Part shown: positions 35,108-46,542 of the stretch, piece by piece
How positions within the stretch are numbered: position 1 is the first letter of the stretch
Layout of the letters: each line of letters begins with the position of its first letter
Source of the DNA: Chromera velia
Lineage: Eukaryota > Sar > Chromeraceae
DNA: 64,000 nt
Direction of reading: 5' to 3'
Assembly: GCA_018398765.1 (NCBI GenBank)
Contig: JAHBMJ010005816.1
Span: 1-64,000, forward strand
Made by a program: the position numbers and the translations under genes
Notes under the pieces: generated by a model
What the model was told of the DNA's origin: nothing
Seen by the model: the letters and a program-made list of their open reading frames with translations, nothing else
Database searches by the model: none

Positions 35108-37167
35108 GGGGAGGAAAGAAAGAGGGGAAGCGGGATGCTCTTTGTGGGACCGTCACGGAAGGGAACAGAATGGGAGGTCGCAGGGGGAGGGGGAGTGCAG
35201 GCAGACGGACCTGCTCATCTCCCTCTGCGTCTGCAGACCCATGATGGTAGACGGTCTCCATGCGAGGGTCGATGCCGTCCAGCTGGTTCACTACCTGAAG
35301 TGAAGTGAAGCGTGCATCGCGTGGAACCCGAGGTCATCAGTGATCGAAGGAATAAATCAATCAATGAATCAATGATGGAATATGAACATGAATCAGTGAA
35401 TGGATGAAAGAATAATGGTTGACTGACAAAGAAAGTTGCAGGCCAGTGTGGGAGAGGCCAGGAGGAGGAGTCAAAGAAGCTCTGAATCATGTCCTCCATG
35501 TCTTGATGTTTCAATGGTCGAACACCAATGAACTGAACTAAGTCGAGAGTGAAGCAGACAGTCAAAGAGGGGACATCTAGGATGGGTAGAGCGAGAGCAA
35601 GAGAAACCATGAGAACGATCCCAATGAGAGTGGACGGAAAGACAAAACAATGTCACGCAATCACCACGGGCAGGCCAGAACATGCCCGGCCCTCTTAAAG
35701 CAGCGTCTAGACATGACATGCCCTTTGCATCTGACGAATCGTTTCTCTGCCTGCCCAGGAAGGGCAAGGCTCCCTTTCTGTCCTTTGTGAATCGATCAAA
35801 CAAGCCTACCTGCGCTCTCTTCTCCTTTCCATTCGCACCAACCAAAATCCGTCTGTCTGACTTGCCAACGGCCTCGTTGAGTGAAACAGCAACACCTACG
35901 AAAGGAATTCTTTTTCTGTATCCATCAACATCAAGAACATATGCGCATCTACGAGTGACCCACCGACCCCCGGAGCTTCGTTCAGTGTCATAGAGACGCA
36001 ATGGGGAACCTCCCCCCCCGCCTCTCCCCCCTCCTGTTCGTCCCCCTCCTTGTCAGTTGCCGGCAACGAATCCCACTCTCCTTCAGCAAGAGCGAAGAAC
36101 GGACTCTCGGCCCACGGCGGTTTCTTTCCGCTGACGGTTGTCGTCACAGCGTTGATGGAGGTCAGGGAGATGTTCCGAAAGAGGAAAACCTTCTGGAGAA
36201 TCCGCTGGGCGCTGCTGAACAAAAGCCCGTTGACGTAGGGTGCGAACGTCCCTGCCCGTTCAAGCAACGGTTCTCCATCTCTGCGAGTGATGCCCTCGAG
36301 GACCTTCAAAAAAGACGGGTTGATAGGACAACTCCCAGTCACTTCCAGAACTGCAGCTGCAAAACCGCAACCTGTGGAGAGAGAAAAAAAGGCACAGGGG
36401 TGTGAGGGGGAAAGAGGAAAAAGTGAGCCAAAATACGCGCGGGGCCAGAACAGCATACGGGGACCGATACGGAAAGGCAAACAGACGCTGGCACAACGAA
36501 GCAGGAAGGCGGGAAGAAAGGAAGGAAGGCAGGAAGGAAGGGAGAAAGAAGATAGAGAGAGGGATGGGACTGCCGACCCCGTTCGTCCTCCTACGTGCTC
36601 GTCTATCTATCTGTTCGTCTGTCTGTCTGTGCCTGTCTCTCCGTCTACTTGTGTGGCTATCTGTCCGTCTGTTCGTCTGTCTGTCTGTGCCGTTGTCTCT
36701 GTCTACTTGTGTGTCTATTTGTCTGTCTGTCTGACTGTGCCTGTGTCTCTGTCTACTTGTGTGTCTATCTGTCCGTCTGTTCGTCTGTCTGTGTCTGCCT
36801 TTGTCTCTGTCTACTTGTGTGTCTATTTGTCTGTCTGTCTTTCTGTCTGTCTGACTGTGCCTGTGTGTCTGTCTACTTGTGTGTCTATCTGTCCGTCTGT
36901 TCGTCTGTCTGTCTGTGCCTGTCTCTCTGTCCACTTGTGTGTCTTTCTGTCCGTCTGTTCATCTGTCTGTCTGTGCCTGTCTTTCTGTCTACTTGTGTGT
37001 ACATTTGTCTGTCTGTCGATTGATCCGAACGAATGACCTCCAGAGTACAGGCTGTCGTTTTCTCCTGTCGAGATGAACGGGGGAAGAATCTCGGCCACAG
37101 AAGCTGTTGCGTTGGCTCCTCTGGCAGTGGCACGGAATGCAACCTCGTTTCGGTACCTGCACGAATC

Positions 37168-37204
<37 letters not shown>

Positions 37205-40200
37205 AGAGAAGAGGGGAGGATGGATGAATTTCTTTTCGGCCCGGGACGTCTTCTTGCATCCTAGTCCCGATGCTTTCTTTGCAGAGAACACGCGGACTTC
37301 CCCCCTTCCTTCCTTCCATCCATGAAAATCGACTCAGCGACATCGTGCAAGAAAAGGGCATGCAGAGAGAGGGACACACACACAAACACACACACCAGAG
37401 AGAGCAAAGGGGGGCGGGGGGGGAGACGGAAACATCCTTGAAGGCAGCGCCGGGGTAGGCAGACAACATGAAAAGCGGGTGGGAGGATTTGTTTAAACAA
37501 ATGCGCAGGTCAGACAAGATACAGAGGAATCTAGCTGGCTGCTGGGTCTTGAAGAAGCTGGTAGACATACAAGGTATCTTTTCTCTCCCTCTCTCATTCG
37601 AACCACGAGTCGCCCTTTTATGCCTGCCAGACAGACAAGACGAGTCTCATGGATAGGAACCGCAACAGAAAACAGAAACTCACATTCTTAGGATGATATA
37701 GAAGCGGATGCAGAAAAAAAAAAGACGGGCAGACCGAATTTCATCATCCAAGAGAAGCGTCACAGTCCCCTTTCGATCTCCAGTCTCACCCCCTCCCCCC
37801 GCTCCACCCCCAGTTCCCTCCGAGCCCACGCGTGTGCCTGCGAATCCGAATGCACTCTTCGGTAGAGGATGAAAGGCGGCAACCCCATTCGACTCTTCGT
37901 GGCGAAATCTGTCGGGAGGTGGAGGCTTGGCTGTCCCTGCCCTAGGTGGCGCTGTTGTATTTTCGTGGGGGTGTTGCTGCAGGATGGGGGGGGTATCTGA
38001 GACTTCTGTCTGGAAACACGATCTCTCTGCGACACAACGAAGGATAGGTTTCAGCCTCTTTGACTGTATTCGGGTAAGATAGGATGAGAGTGTTTGCTGG
38101 TCTCTCTCGAGGAGTGCGGGAGAGGAAGATCGGCTTTTGAGGATATGGGGCGACAGGACGTCATCTTTCAATCCCAGTGCTTGGGGGTCGAGGCTGAGTG
38201 TCTTCTCAACCAACGTTTTCAGACTGTCGAAACGAAGAGGGACAACCCCTGGAGTGAGATGCTCGGTCATGCCGAGATCCTTATGAGGCCAGTCGAGGTC
38301 GTCGGTGGAAATTTCGGCTGGGGAGACAAGATCAAGAAACACGATGGTGGAGTCCCTCAACGTTTCATCAAAAAAACGAAACCGCAAAACTTCGTCTCGA
38401 GACCCCGGTGCTTCCCCTTGTTGCTTGCCGACAATTCGGGTGTAACACCCAAAAGAGGCATCGTCAAAGTAGACAGTGCTGAGATTTGAAGACATCTCGA
38501 CCGCCTTCTTTTCTCTCTCTCCATTTCCAGACCCCCGACTATCCCTCTTCAAAGGAGACGGAGAACCATCATTCGAGTTGTGATTCTGCAAAGACGAACC
38601 TCGAGTCAGACGGTCTAGACGTTCCGGTGCTATGCCCACAGACTGCAGGAGGCTGTCCCTTTTCCTAGGTGACTTGGGTTGTGGGAGGGACTCTTCCCCT
38701 CCTTTTTCCTCCTCCTCCCTTCCCCTGTTCGGAATGGGGGTCCTCATGGGAACAAATTCGAGAATCGCAACCTTCAGGCGAAAGCTCTCATGGGGTCTCA
38801 CCAGATACTTCATAAAACATCCCCCCCTCGTCCCTGCACCCCCCCCTCCCTGCTGTGATGCCGACGAGCCCAAAAGCTCAGGTCCTCTCTCTCGGAAGGT
38901 TTTCGGATCATGCTTCAGCCTCAGCTGCCTCACCTGCATGTGTCGTTCACAAAGAAACAAAAAAGGCGAATCAAGGACAGTAAATTCAGACAAAGATCAC
39001 AATGATTGATACACAACAGTTCATACTTGTCTTCGGTGGAAAGCATGTTCGTGCTTTATTTTTTCGTGTCTGCATCTCCTCCTCATCCCATCTGTTCCCT
39101 CCTCACCCACGAACCTGCTGCCAGCGCTCGTTGAGGAATCCCACGAGAAGATTGAAGTCAAGATCCATAAAAGCCGACCCCACAACCATCCGCAAGAAGT
39201 TTTCGTACCTGCAGACAAACGCAGGGGGTCGCACCACACACAGAAAAGAGAGAATAAGAGGAAGGTGTAAACGCACAAATGATCCATTGGAGCAAAAGCA
39301 GCGATGGCCATGAAAGAGGGAGGACAATAAACAAAAAAGGCGAAGAAGCAGAGGCAGCAGCAGCAGCAGCAGCAGTAAACGATTCTCAACGAGAAACAAG
39401 CAAAAAGATTGAAGCCATGCTGGAGAGGAACCAATTTATTGAGAGGAGAGAAAGATGATAAGTTCTCTGTGGAAGACGAAGTAGAGCAGCACAGAGAACC
39501 GACAAAGCAAGTCGAAATGGCAGAAGATACAAACGAGAGGCAGTAGCGGTGCAAGTGTGGGCCCCAAAGCACCGGAAAGACAAGTGAAAGAAACCTAGTG
39601 GGAAAAGAATCCAGATGAGGGCACGAAAGTGGAGACAACGCCGCAGTGGGGCACGCACACTGCCCGCATGGAGAAGACAAAGGAGACTGAGGTCCACGGA
39701 AAAGAACCGCTCACGCAGGGGGAAAAGCACAAAAGAAACAGGGGTGTCAAAGGTCACATTCACTTCCGCTCCCGACCGACCTACTTACCATCCGTCAGTC
39801 CCGGCTCCTTTCCTGTGAAATTTCTTTGCAATTTTCCGGAACGCGATGAAGTTGAGGCGAACGAACGAATCTAAATTCGCCACCGTCTCCCCCGCACTGC
39901 TCAGATCGGAGGCAGACTTTTTCACCTGCTCTGCGTTTTTGCATTCTGCCAGCACCTTCACAATCTCAACTTCTAGATAATCCCTCAACTTCGAATACTG
40001 CAGAATCGCAAAATCGTTCACGTCGTTCAGCTGTGCCTCAAAAATCTTCTTCAGACGGTGCTCCTGAGGCATAAAAATCGACCCCGCAAACCCCAAACTG
40101 TGAATGGAGTCAAACCCTGTCAGCACCTCTGCTATCGAGTATTCCGGTTTTCCTTCGACATCGAGGTTAAGGCTTTGTTTCATTTGCTTTTTCATTTGTT

Positions 40201-40270
40201 TATAATTCACATAGTGCTTCTCCCACTCCGGCACCCTCTCCTCCGCAAGACGCGCTCCGAACTTCACCAT
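33553..40270 (-). CDS. SPX-VTC-DUF202 protein (VTC complex subunit)
   Basis: Ten exons: 40270-39789, 39208-39115, 38933-37735, 37156-37038, 36371-35960, 35915-35810, 35294-35211, 34875-34711, 34228-34088 and 33735-33553. Phases match at every junction and sum to 2985 nt (994 residues). The SPX domain (1-160; [33 protein letters not shown]) senses inositol pyrophosphate. The VTC tunnel domain starts near 230 ([15 protein letters not shown]) and includes STVYFDD, LRFRFF and AAVLEVTG, with long Ser/Gly-rich inserts. DUF202 (888-994; [26 protein letters not shown]) gives three membrane helices. In yeast this complex makes polyphosphate into the vacuole. The expected LExK lysine is replaced (LEVT), and the usual FxExKT segment reads FLDLVS. 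It may therefore be a regulatory VTC2/3-like subunit and not the VTC4 polymerase; this needs an alignment to settle. Confidence 0.85.
34985..35106 (-). repeat. (AC)n(AG)n array in a VTC intron
   Basis: (ACGC)n/(AC)n is followed after a gap by (AG)n. On the sense strand this is (CT)n...(GT)n, placed in the intron before the exon at 34875. Confidence 0.85.
36596..37017. repeat. About 60-bp minisatellite in a VTC intron
   Basis: About seven imperfect units, each containing CTACTTGTGTGTCTATCTGT, with TGTC tetranucleotide filler. It lies in the intron between VTC exons 4 and 5. It is pyrimidine-rich on the plus strand, opposite to the sense-strand bias of most arrays in the window. Confidence 0.85.
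37168..37210 (-). repeat. (AC)n tract near an acceptor
   Basis: (AC)n then (AG)n lies just upstream (in sense) of VTC exon 4. Sense order is (CT)n(GT)n, then TTTTGATTCGTGCAG. Confidence 0.88.
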
Positions 40271-40961
40271 CTTTTCCCTCTTCTTTTTTCGAATTCGAAA
40301 GGAAGAGAATTAAAAAAACGCGACAGGAGGAGTGTCTCAGTGCGCCGTCCAGCAAAAACACGGTTTAGTATAAGAAGAGCGGGGCTGAAGAGCAAAACGT
40401 CCAGAGTAGAGACGAGGCAAGCAAAGGATTCGGCATCGATCAAGCAATATCGCTGTTACAAAATTCTGCACACAGACGAGCGGTGCTCCGACGAATTGCG
40501 ACGCCCCGTCTGCAATAGATATGGAAAAACTCAAATCCACTCTCTCATTAACCAGCTGGGAGCGTGAAGTAAACTCCTTTGTCTGACTGGCGAAAGTGGG
40601 AGCGGCAGAGAATGCATGGAGGAGACGCCTCGAAGCTGCATGCATGGCTGGAGTGCGCGCAACACATGCAGAGGGCCTGACATTTTACCTTTTTTTTTTG
40701 TCACGCAGATCTCTCCCGCGCGTGCAGAGTTCCTCGGATGGTTCGCGCGCTTGGTCATTGAAGCAGTTAAGGCGTCTCCACGGCGTCTCGAACATCTTTT
40801 CACTCCTGTCTTTTGACTCTCCACTGAGCTGTAAGGCTTCATCGGTTGACGCGATCTCACACACTTCTGAACATCCTTCCTAGCTGCAGTTTTGGCCAAA
40901 GCGCACGGAACCAAGTTGGGTCGAGAGTTGGAGAGAAGATAGAAAAGAGAAGAGAAACCAT
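40271..40961. promoter_or_regulatory. Divergent promoter interval, VTC / RPE
   Basis: The 691 bp between start codons contains TGCATGCA at 40637-40644 in a GC-rich patch. An open frame at 40596-40883 has no recognisable domain and is judged spurious. Promoter function is inferred from position only. Confidence 0.4.
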
Positions 40962-41837
40962 ATGAAGCTCTCCGTCTCCGTTTTCTCTGCCCTGGCTCTC
41001 GGCGCCTCTGCTGAGTCCGGAGCAGCCTTCGTTGGGTCGTTCACCTGTGCCCCCGCTGCCAGGAAAAGGAACCTTCGGTCATCCCTAAAAATGGAGATGA
41101 CTGATGGTTACCCTCACACGAATGGGTTCACAATCGCCCCTTCGATTCTGTCTGCTGACTTTGCAAAGCTTGGAGAGGAGGTAGACAACGTCCTCCAGGC
41201 CGGGGCCGACACCGTGCACTTCGATGTCATGGACAACCATTACGTGCCGAACCTCACTATTGGTCCGATGGTGTGCAACGCCCTCCGCAAGCACGGCATC
41301 AAGGCCCCTATTGACGTTCACTTGATGGTTGACCCGGTCGACTCTATGGTCGATGAGTTCATCAAGGCTGGAGCTTCCTACATCACCTTCCACCCTGAGG
41401 CGTCTCGCCATGTTGACAGAACTCTTCAGAAGATCAAGCAGGGCGGGTGCAAGGCAGGACTCGTTTTCAATCCCGCCACCCCCCTTGACTGGCTCCGTTA
41501 TTGCATTGATAAGGTTGACATTGTTCTGCTGATGTCGGTCAACCCCGGCTTCGGAGGGCAGAAGTTTATCCCCTACACTCTGGATAAACTCCAGGACGCC
41601 AGGAAGATCATTGACGAGTCTGGCCGTCAGATCAGACTGCAGGTCGATGGGGGGGTGGGAGCAAACAACATCAGGGAGGTTGCAGAGGCAGGAGCAGACA
41701 TGTTCGTTGCGGGGTCGGCGATTTTTAACACCCCCGACTACAAGGAGACTGTGGATGCAATGAGAAAAGAGCTCGCTGCCGCCAAGGCCTCTCCCTCTTG
41801 GCTCTCCCGCTCCGGTAAGGAGCTAGTTGCAGCGTAA
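40962..41837 (+). CDS. RPE: Plastid ribulose-phosphate 3-epimerase
   Basis: Intronless, 291 residues. It interconverts ribulose 5-phosphate and xylulose 5-phosphate in the Calvin cycle and oxidative pentose-phosphate pathway. The core is a complete (beta/alpha)8 barrel: [30 protein letters not shown] (metal/catalytic Asp and His), [43 protein letters not shown] and the phosphate-binding VAGSAIF. The [12 protein letters not shown] wording is typical of plastid forms. The first 45 residues form a bipartite leader: a signal peptide ([21 protein letters not shown]) and a basic Ser/Arg-rich transit region after a likely cleavage before AFVGS, with Phe at the second position, as for a complex red plastid. 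The neighbouring VTC gene is divergent. Confidence 0.95.
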   Translation: MKLSVSVFSALALGASAESGAAFVGSFTCAPAARKRNLRSSLKMEMTDGYPHTNGFTIAPSILSADFAKLGEEVDNVLQAGADTVHFDVMDNHYVPNLTIGPMVCNALRKHGIKAPIDVHLMVDPVDSMVDEFIKAGASYITFHPEASRHVDRTLQKIKQGGCKAGLVFNPATPLDWLRYCIDKVDIVLLMSVNPGFGGQKFIPYTLDKLQDARKIIDESGRQIRLQVDGGVGANNIREVAEAGADMFVAGSAIFNTPDYKETVDAMRKELAAAKASPSWLSRSGKELVAA

Positions 41838-42831
41838 GTGTCGAGTCAGCTTGGGCAGAGGGACCTAGGAGGAGGCTTTGGAATTTAGCCGTCCTGTAGT
41901 GGGATCGTTGGATCATTATGGGGCTCTGTCGAGGATGCTGGAGAGGAAGTGAGAAGACGAGAATGCAGGCGAAAGGAAGGAGGGGTACCGTGTTTTTTTG
42001 CTTTGTTCTTTGCTCTGGTTTTGTCGTTCGTCTGCGTTTTAAGCTGCAGCAGTAGTAGTAGTGATAAAGCATGAGGCAATGCGATTCGTTGTTCGCAACT
42101 GTCGTTTTGATAATAGAGTTGAAGAGCGTTTGTTTTCAGAGATCAGAAACAGAGAACCGTTTTGACTGGCGTGTTGTAGAACGTCGCCCTGAGCGTTGTC
42201 ATGTCCCACTCGTTTGTGGCTTTATGTACTGACCCGTGTTTGGCAATCTGTAAGTGTCTGGTCTCATTTGAAAAGTTCAGTGCCTCCTCGTTGAATTTCA
42301 AAGTTTGCACAAAGAAAGAGTCTAGGAAAGAGTCGAAGCTGCAGCACTGCCTCTCAGACCAAGAACGATTTTCAATAAAACAAATGTGTACTGTGTATAT
42401 CATGTACACCCAACCTATATGACCCAGGGCCTCAAATTATAGGGCCGTAATAGTATTTACAATGTGCATCTGCCATCTAGAATTTAGATATGCCTTTTGC
42501 TAGCGTTTACTGGCACTATTAGCTGCGTTAGTACTGGCAGTCTTTGTGGCAGAGCTCTAGGCAGAGCTATAATGTTACCCTAGCTTCTAAAGTGTGAATC
42601 TAGATGTGAATCTAGCTAGTTGACTGTGTGATATGCAACTAGATTAATTTCCCATCTTTTTATTCTAAAAATTCCCATCTAGTTTCCCATTAATTTAATC
42701 TAAACAATTTTTTTTAATCACATTAAGTCCTATAGGTTAAATCAATTCATCTACTTGAAACCTACTAATGATATCTGCATGTTATGCCCCGCAGATCGAT
42801 GGCCAGAGCCCAGGTGGTCTGCTCATCGTAG
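41838..42831. other. 3' flank of RPE and spacer
   Basis: No further gene is seen. About 600 bp of moderately GC DNA after the stop probably includes the RPE 3' UTR. It then turns AT-rich up to the hAT-like insertion. Confidence 0.45.
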
Positions 42832-43271
42832 CTCACCGGTAGTGACCATGTTTGATTTGATTTGATTTGATTTGATTTGAGGTAGGGCTTAAGCTCAAAT
42901 CAAATATCCAGTCAGGGAGGACCTAGTGTTTAAAGACCTATCAAATACGATCAAATATTTGATCAATATGACTTTCAACCTCAAATATGAAGGTCCTGAA
43001 AAAAATTTTGCAACTACCGATCCATCACGCATGCTGATTCAAATGAAAAAACCTAAATCTTGATGGTTTGCTCTCAAAAAAAAAAAGTTTTGAGCTGCAC
43101 TGAAATTGATGTTTCACCCCTTTTTACTTCATGCAGAGGTAAACCGATCAGCTGAACGTTTTCCCGAACAGCTGTGTTGACTTTTCTGGTGCTGGAACAT
43201 CTTTTACGGCCCCCTTTTTGAGCGTCTACAAACATTTTACACCCCGTAAAGACATGTCACACAATCCGACA

Positions 43272-43418
43272 NNNNNNNNNNNNNNNNNNNNNNNNNNNNN
43301 NNNNNNNNNNNNNNNNNNNNNNNNNNNNNNNNNNNNNNNNNNNNNNNNNNNNNNNNNNNNNNNNNNNNNNNNNNNNNNNNNNNNNNNNNNNNNNNNNNNN
43401 NNNNNNNNNNNNNNNNNN
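43272..43418. other. Assembly gap (147 N)
   Basis: A run of N is flanked on both sides by the same roughly 43-bp sequence starting CAAACATTTTACACCCCGTA (43229-43271 and 43419-43461). The flanks are identical apart from the gap, so the gap may be an unclosed overlap and not missing sequence. Confidence 0.95.
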
Positions 43419-43443
43419 CAAACATTTTACACCCCGTAAAGAC

Positions 43444-43701
43444 ATGTCACACAATCCGACAAGGTCGAACGGGAAGAAGGAGGCATTTGTTTTTAGAGCC
43501 GGGTACGCAAAAAAAATATGGTCCGTGCAAAAAGGGGCAAATGTGATTCAGTGTCAGGTGAAAATACAAAGAGCCGAGGGGGAAGGAGAAACTATTTATG
43601 GCTGTGAGTATGCAGCAGCGGCAACCAGTTCTTTTCAAACCTACCTCATCAATCAGCATGGCTTGACGATCACGTCTGACAAACATGTGCAGCTGCTCTA
43701 A
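43444..43701 (+). pseudogene. N-terminal fragment of hAT transposase (BED-like)
   Basis: An 85-residue frame starts MSHNPTRSNGKKEAFVFRAG. It contains cysteines at VIQCQV and YGCEY, then SSFQTYLINQHG, resembling a degenerate BED zinc finger (C...C...L..H...H), which many hAT transposases carry at the N terminus. It stops at 43701. The catalytic region is absent, and the acidic C-terminal tail reappears out of this frame at about 43755-43818. It is an internally deleted derivative. BED assignment is tentative. Confidence 0.5.
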
Positions 43702-44475
43702 GAAAGACAGGAAAAACAGTTGGAGGGGGCGGGGCAGTCGATTCGATTCACATCACCGATCAATTCGATTCACATTGAAGAAAGTGATCATGAAGAAGAG
43801 AAAAAGGAAGTGCCATAAAGCTGAGTGATTGTCACCTCAATTTTGGTACGTGCTCTAACTTTATCGTATTAACAAAAAGTTATATGCAATTTCAAATCTA
43901 TCAATTTTACGTTCTTAATCTCTATTAGTACTAGAGTGAGTCTCAATGACTAGTGTATATACACTGCCACACAGGCATATTTTTTTTACGGGTTCTTAAT
44001 CTCTATTAGTACTAGAGTGAGTCTCAGTGACTAGTGTATATACACTGCCACACAGGCATATTTTTTTTACGGAACTGATAAGTTATAATTTTATATATGT
44101 TTTTAAATTTTTGAAACACACATCAGAAATGTTCTGATAACTATTGTCATGAGAAAAATGATCAGAGTGACAGTAAGTCATGCAGTGACTCAGTGAGGAA
44201 CCCTAAGAGGTTAACCTCAAATCTTACCTCAAATATCAAATATTTGAGGTTGAAGCTCAAATCAAATCAAATTAAATCAAATATAATCAAATCAAACATG
44301 GTCACTACTCACCGGCTTTAACTGCCTCAATTTAATTTCATTCAATCTAATGCTTACTAATGCTAGATCTAATAGTATTACGGGTGCGTCTTATTACTAG
44401 AATCATTAGATTTTATTATACAATAAAACAAGCTATACAACGTACAGGCAGCGGTTACAGGCTGTTACAAGCTAT

Positions 44476-44970
44476 CCTGCAGGTAGCTAGGATTTTGTAG
44501 GATTTTAGCCCAGGATTTTAGCGGGTTTTACAGGATTTTGGCCAGGATTTTAGCGGATTTAGGCGGATTTTGCCCAGGATTCTGCCGGATTATTTCTCCA
44601 GGATTTTAGAATCTAAAATCCTGGCTCTAAAGATTATAAAGACTAAAATCCTGCATCCTAGGATTTTAAAAATAAATGCTAGGATTTTATGGGATTTTAC
44701 AGAAATTTACGGGATTACATCTTTCCCGTAAAATCCCGTAAAATCCCGTATAATCCCGTAAAATCCTAGGAAGAGGCTAGGATTTTAGCTTTCTTCCAGG
44801 ATTTTAGATTATAAAATCCTAGGTGTAGGGATGATTATATTTTTAACGTTAAGAGTCCGGCAGAATCCTGGGCAAAATCCGCCAAAATCCGCTAAAATCC
44901 CAGCCAAAATCCCGTAAAATCCGTTAAAATCCTGGGCTAAAATCCTGCAAAATCCTGGCTACCTGCAGGG
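44476..44970. mobile_element. Foldback element of about 495 bp built of AGGATTTTA units
   Basis: The left arm starts CCTGCAGGTAGCTAGGATTT and the right arm ends in its complement (...GGCTACCTGCAGG at 44958-44969). Both arms, about 200 bp each, consist of repeated AGGATTTTA/GGATTTTGGC units that pair with TAAAATCC units in the other arm, so a single strand could form a very long imperfect hairpin. No coding capacity and no clear target duplication was found; the outer bases (GCTATC versus GGTATC) are only suggestive. Confidence 0.7.
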
Positions 44971-46046
44971 TATCAGTAGCAAAAATGACGCTGCAAGACT
45001 TTGAACTGAGTATAATGTAAGAGACTCGTTACTTCTAAATGAACTCAATGAACATTTGTACATACAGTTTTAAAAAGTTATTATATAATTAAATAAATTT
45101 GAAAGAAAATTACAATACAAAAAATCAAAATCATGAATGATGTCAAATTGCAATACTATATATGGTATATTCATGCACACACACTTCAAAGTACAGAGAA
45201 AACTTGGGAAATTCTCGCAAAATTGAATGGCAAAAGCTGATTTGTTCTCAAATTCGTGTTTATACAACAACGGTCAGTTCTGACTGCATGCTTCCAATCG
45301 AACGATCCACTTTCAGTTTCTGTATTAGTCGCATTTATCTTAAATTGTGGTGACGCGCAACTACGAGGAGCTGTAGACGGGCCAGAAGGCAGGAAATTGA
45401 TGTTCAAAAGGCGAAGTGCCGCCCCGTGGGCAGCCACATAATGCAGAAGGGACTTAGGAGGAGTTGATAAGAGTGGTGTTGCAGCAAGAAAGGGAGCCAA
45501 GCCAAACACGATAGGAGAAAAGTGACGGTCAAAGAACGTAAAACCTGGCGCCTCAGTCGTCTCCCTTTGTGTTGCTGTTTCTCTGCTGTTGAGATTTCCT
45601 CCCCTCTTTGCCGCTTGGAAGAGGCCCTCCACTCCAACACACCCTCTCATGAACCCTCTTTGCGTCACTTGTCGGAGCTCCAGAGGGCACAAGGACGCCA
45701 GCTCCCGGGCAGGCAGGGACTCCAACTGCTCGCACAGCAACGAACATACAAATATATGTACAAATGCAAAAGGGATTTTACAACATCGGATCGATAAAAA
45801 AAAGAAGTCCACAAATGTACAGTTGAAAAAGGGCATTCACACTGGAAAGAAGAATTGGAAACGCTGACATAAGACTGACCGCCAGGCAAACAGAATAGTT
45901 GGGAATCTGACCGAGGAGGGTCTCTGCCACGCTTCTTCCTGCACGCACAGAGGCGCGTAAACAAAAAAACGCAGACCATTTTGTTCTTGTCCTTTGCTTT
46001 CCTTTCCTTTATTTACAGAAACTTTAAGAAGACAGACGGTAGAACG

Positions 46047-46082
<36 letters not shown>

Positions 46083-46327
46083 AAGAGACTGCATCAATTC
46101 ATAACCACCTCTGAGCCGGTGCCTCGATCTAGCTCACCGCGAATGAGTGTCGAGCATGCAAATGAATCTAGAGCCAGCCTGGATGGAAAGAATGAAAGGG
46201 GGAGAATGCAGGTTCGGAAATCACCACAAGTTCTGTGGTATGCTTCATGTCCTCTTTTCGATTCTGTTTGCCCTGTCGCCCTACAACCGCATCTGATCAG
46301 TTCCGTCTGAATTCATGAGGGAAACAA
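44971..46327. other. 3' region downstream of the M3 peptidase gene
   Basis: No gene model could be completed. A minus-strand frame (about 45800-45190) is open for about 200 codons but has no recognised motif. It could hold the last exon(s) or 3' UTR of the M3 gene, whose C terminus I did not resolve. A (CAGA)n array lies at 46047-46079. Confidence 0.4.
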
Positions 46328-46463
46328 TTAATTGCTTCGAAAGATTCGATCAATGTCTACAGAAGCGTTCTTGCTGCCACGTCTGACGCACGCACGACTC
46401 ACTCCCTGCACTGAGAGTCCGACTGTCCGGGGACCCCCTATCGCTCCAGTGGACTCCTGCAAG

Positions 46464-46498
<35 letters not shown>

Positions 46499-46507
46499 GC
46501 ACGCACA

Positions 46508-46542
<35 letters not shown>

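Larger units (their letters stand above)
42832..44315. mobile_element. hAT-like DNA transposon copy 2 with 8-bp TSD
   Basis: The element spans 42840-44307 (1468 bp as assembled). Its termini are identical in type to copy 1 (TAGTGACCATGTTTGATTTG...), flanked by the perfect 8-bp duplication CTCACCGG at 42832-42839 and 44308-44315. It has a 147-bp N gap at 43272-43418, a reading frame with a BED-finger-like segment, and a local tandem duplication of about 80 bp (43912-43990 and 43992-44070) that copy 1 lacks. The ends match copy 1 closely, so the insertions are fairly recent. Confidence 0.88.

Noticed and set aside
36260-37036. Cys/Leu/Val- or Asp/Arg/Gln-rich open frames
   Set aside because: Read-through of the TGTC/GACA minisatellite in a VTC intron; only the short flanking exons are supported.
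40596-40883. Small gene between VTC and RPE
   Set aside because: 95-codon frame with no domain, in a divergent promoter interval, and composition unlike neighbouring exons.
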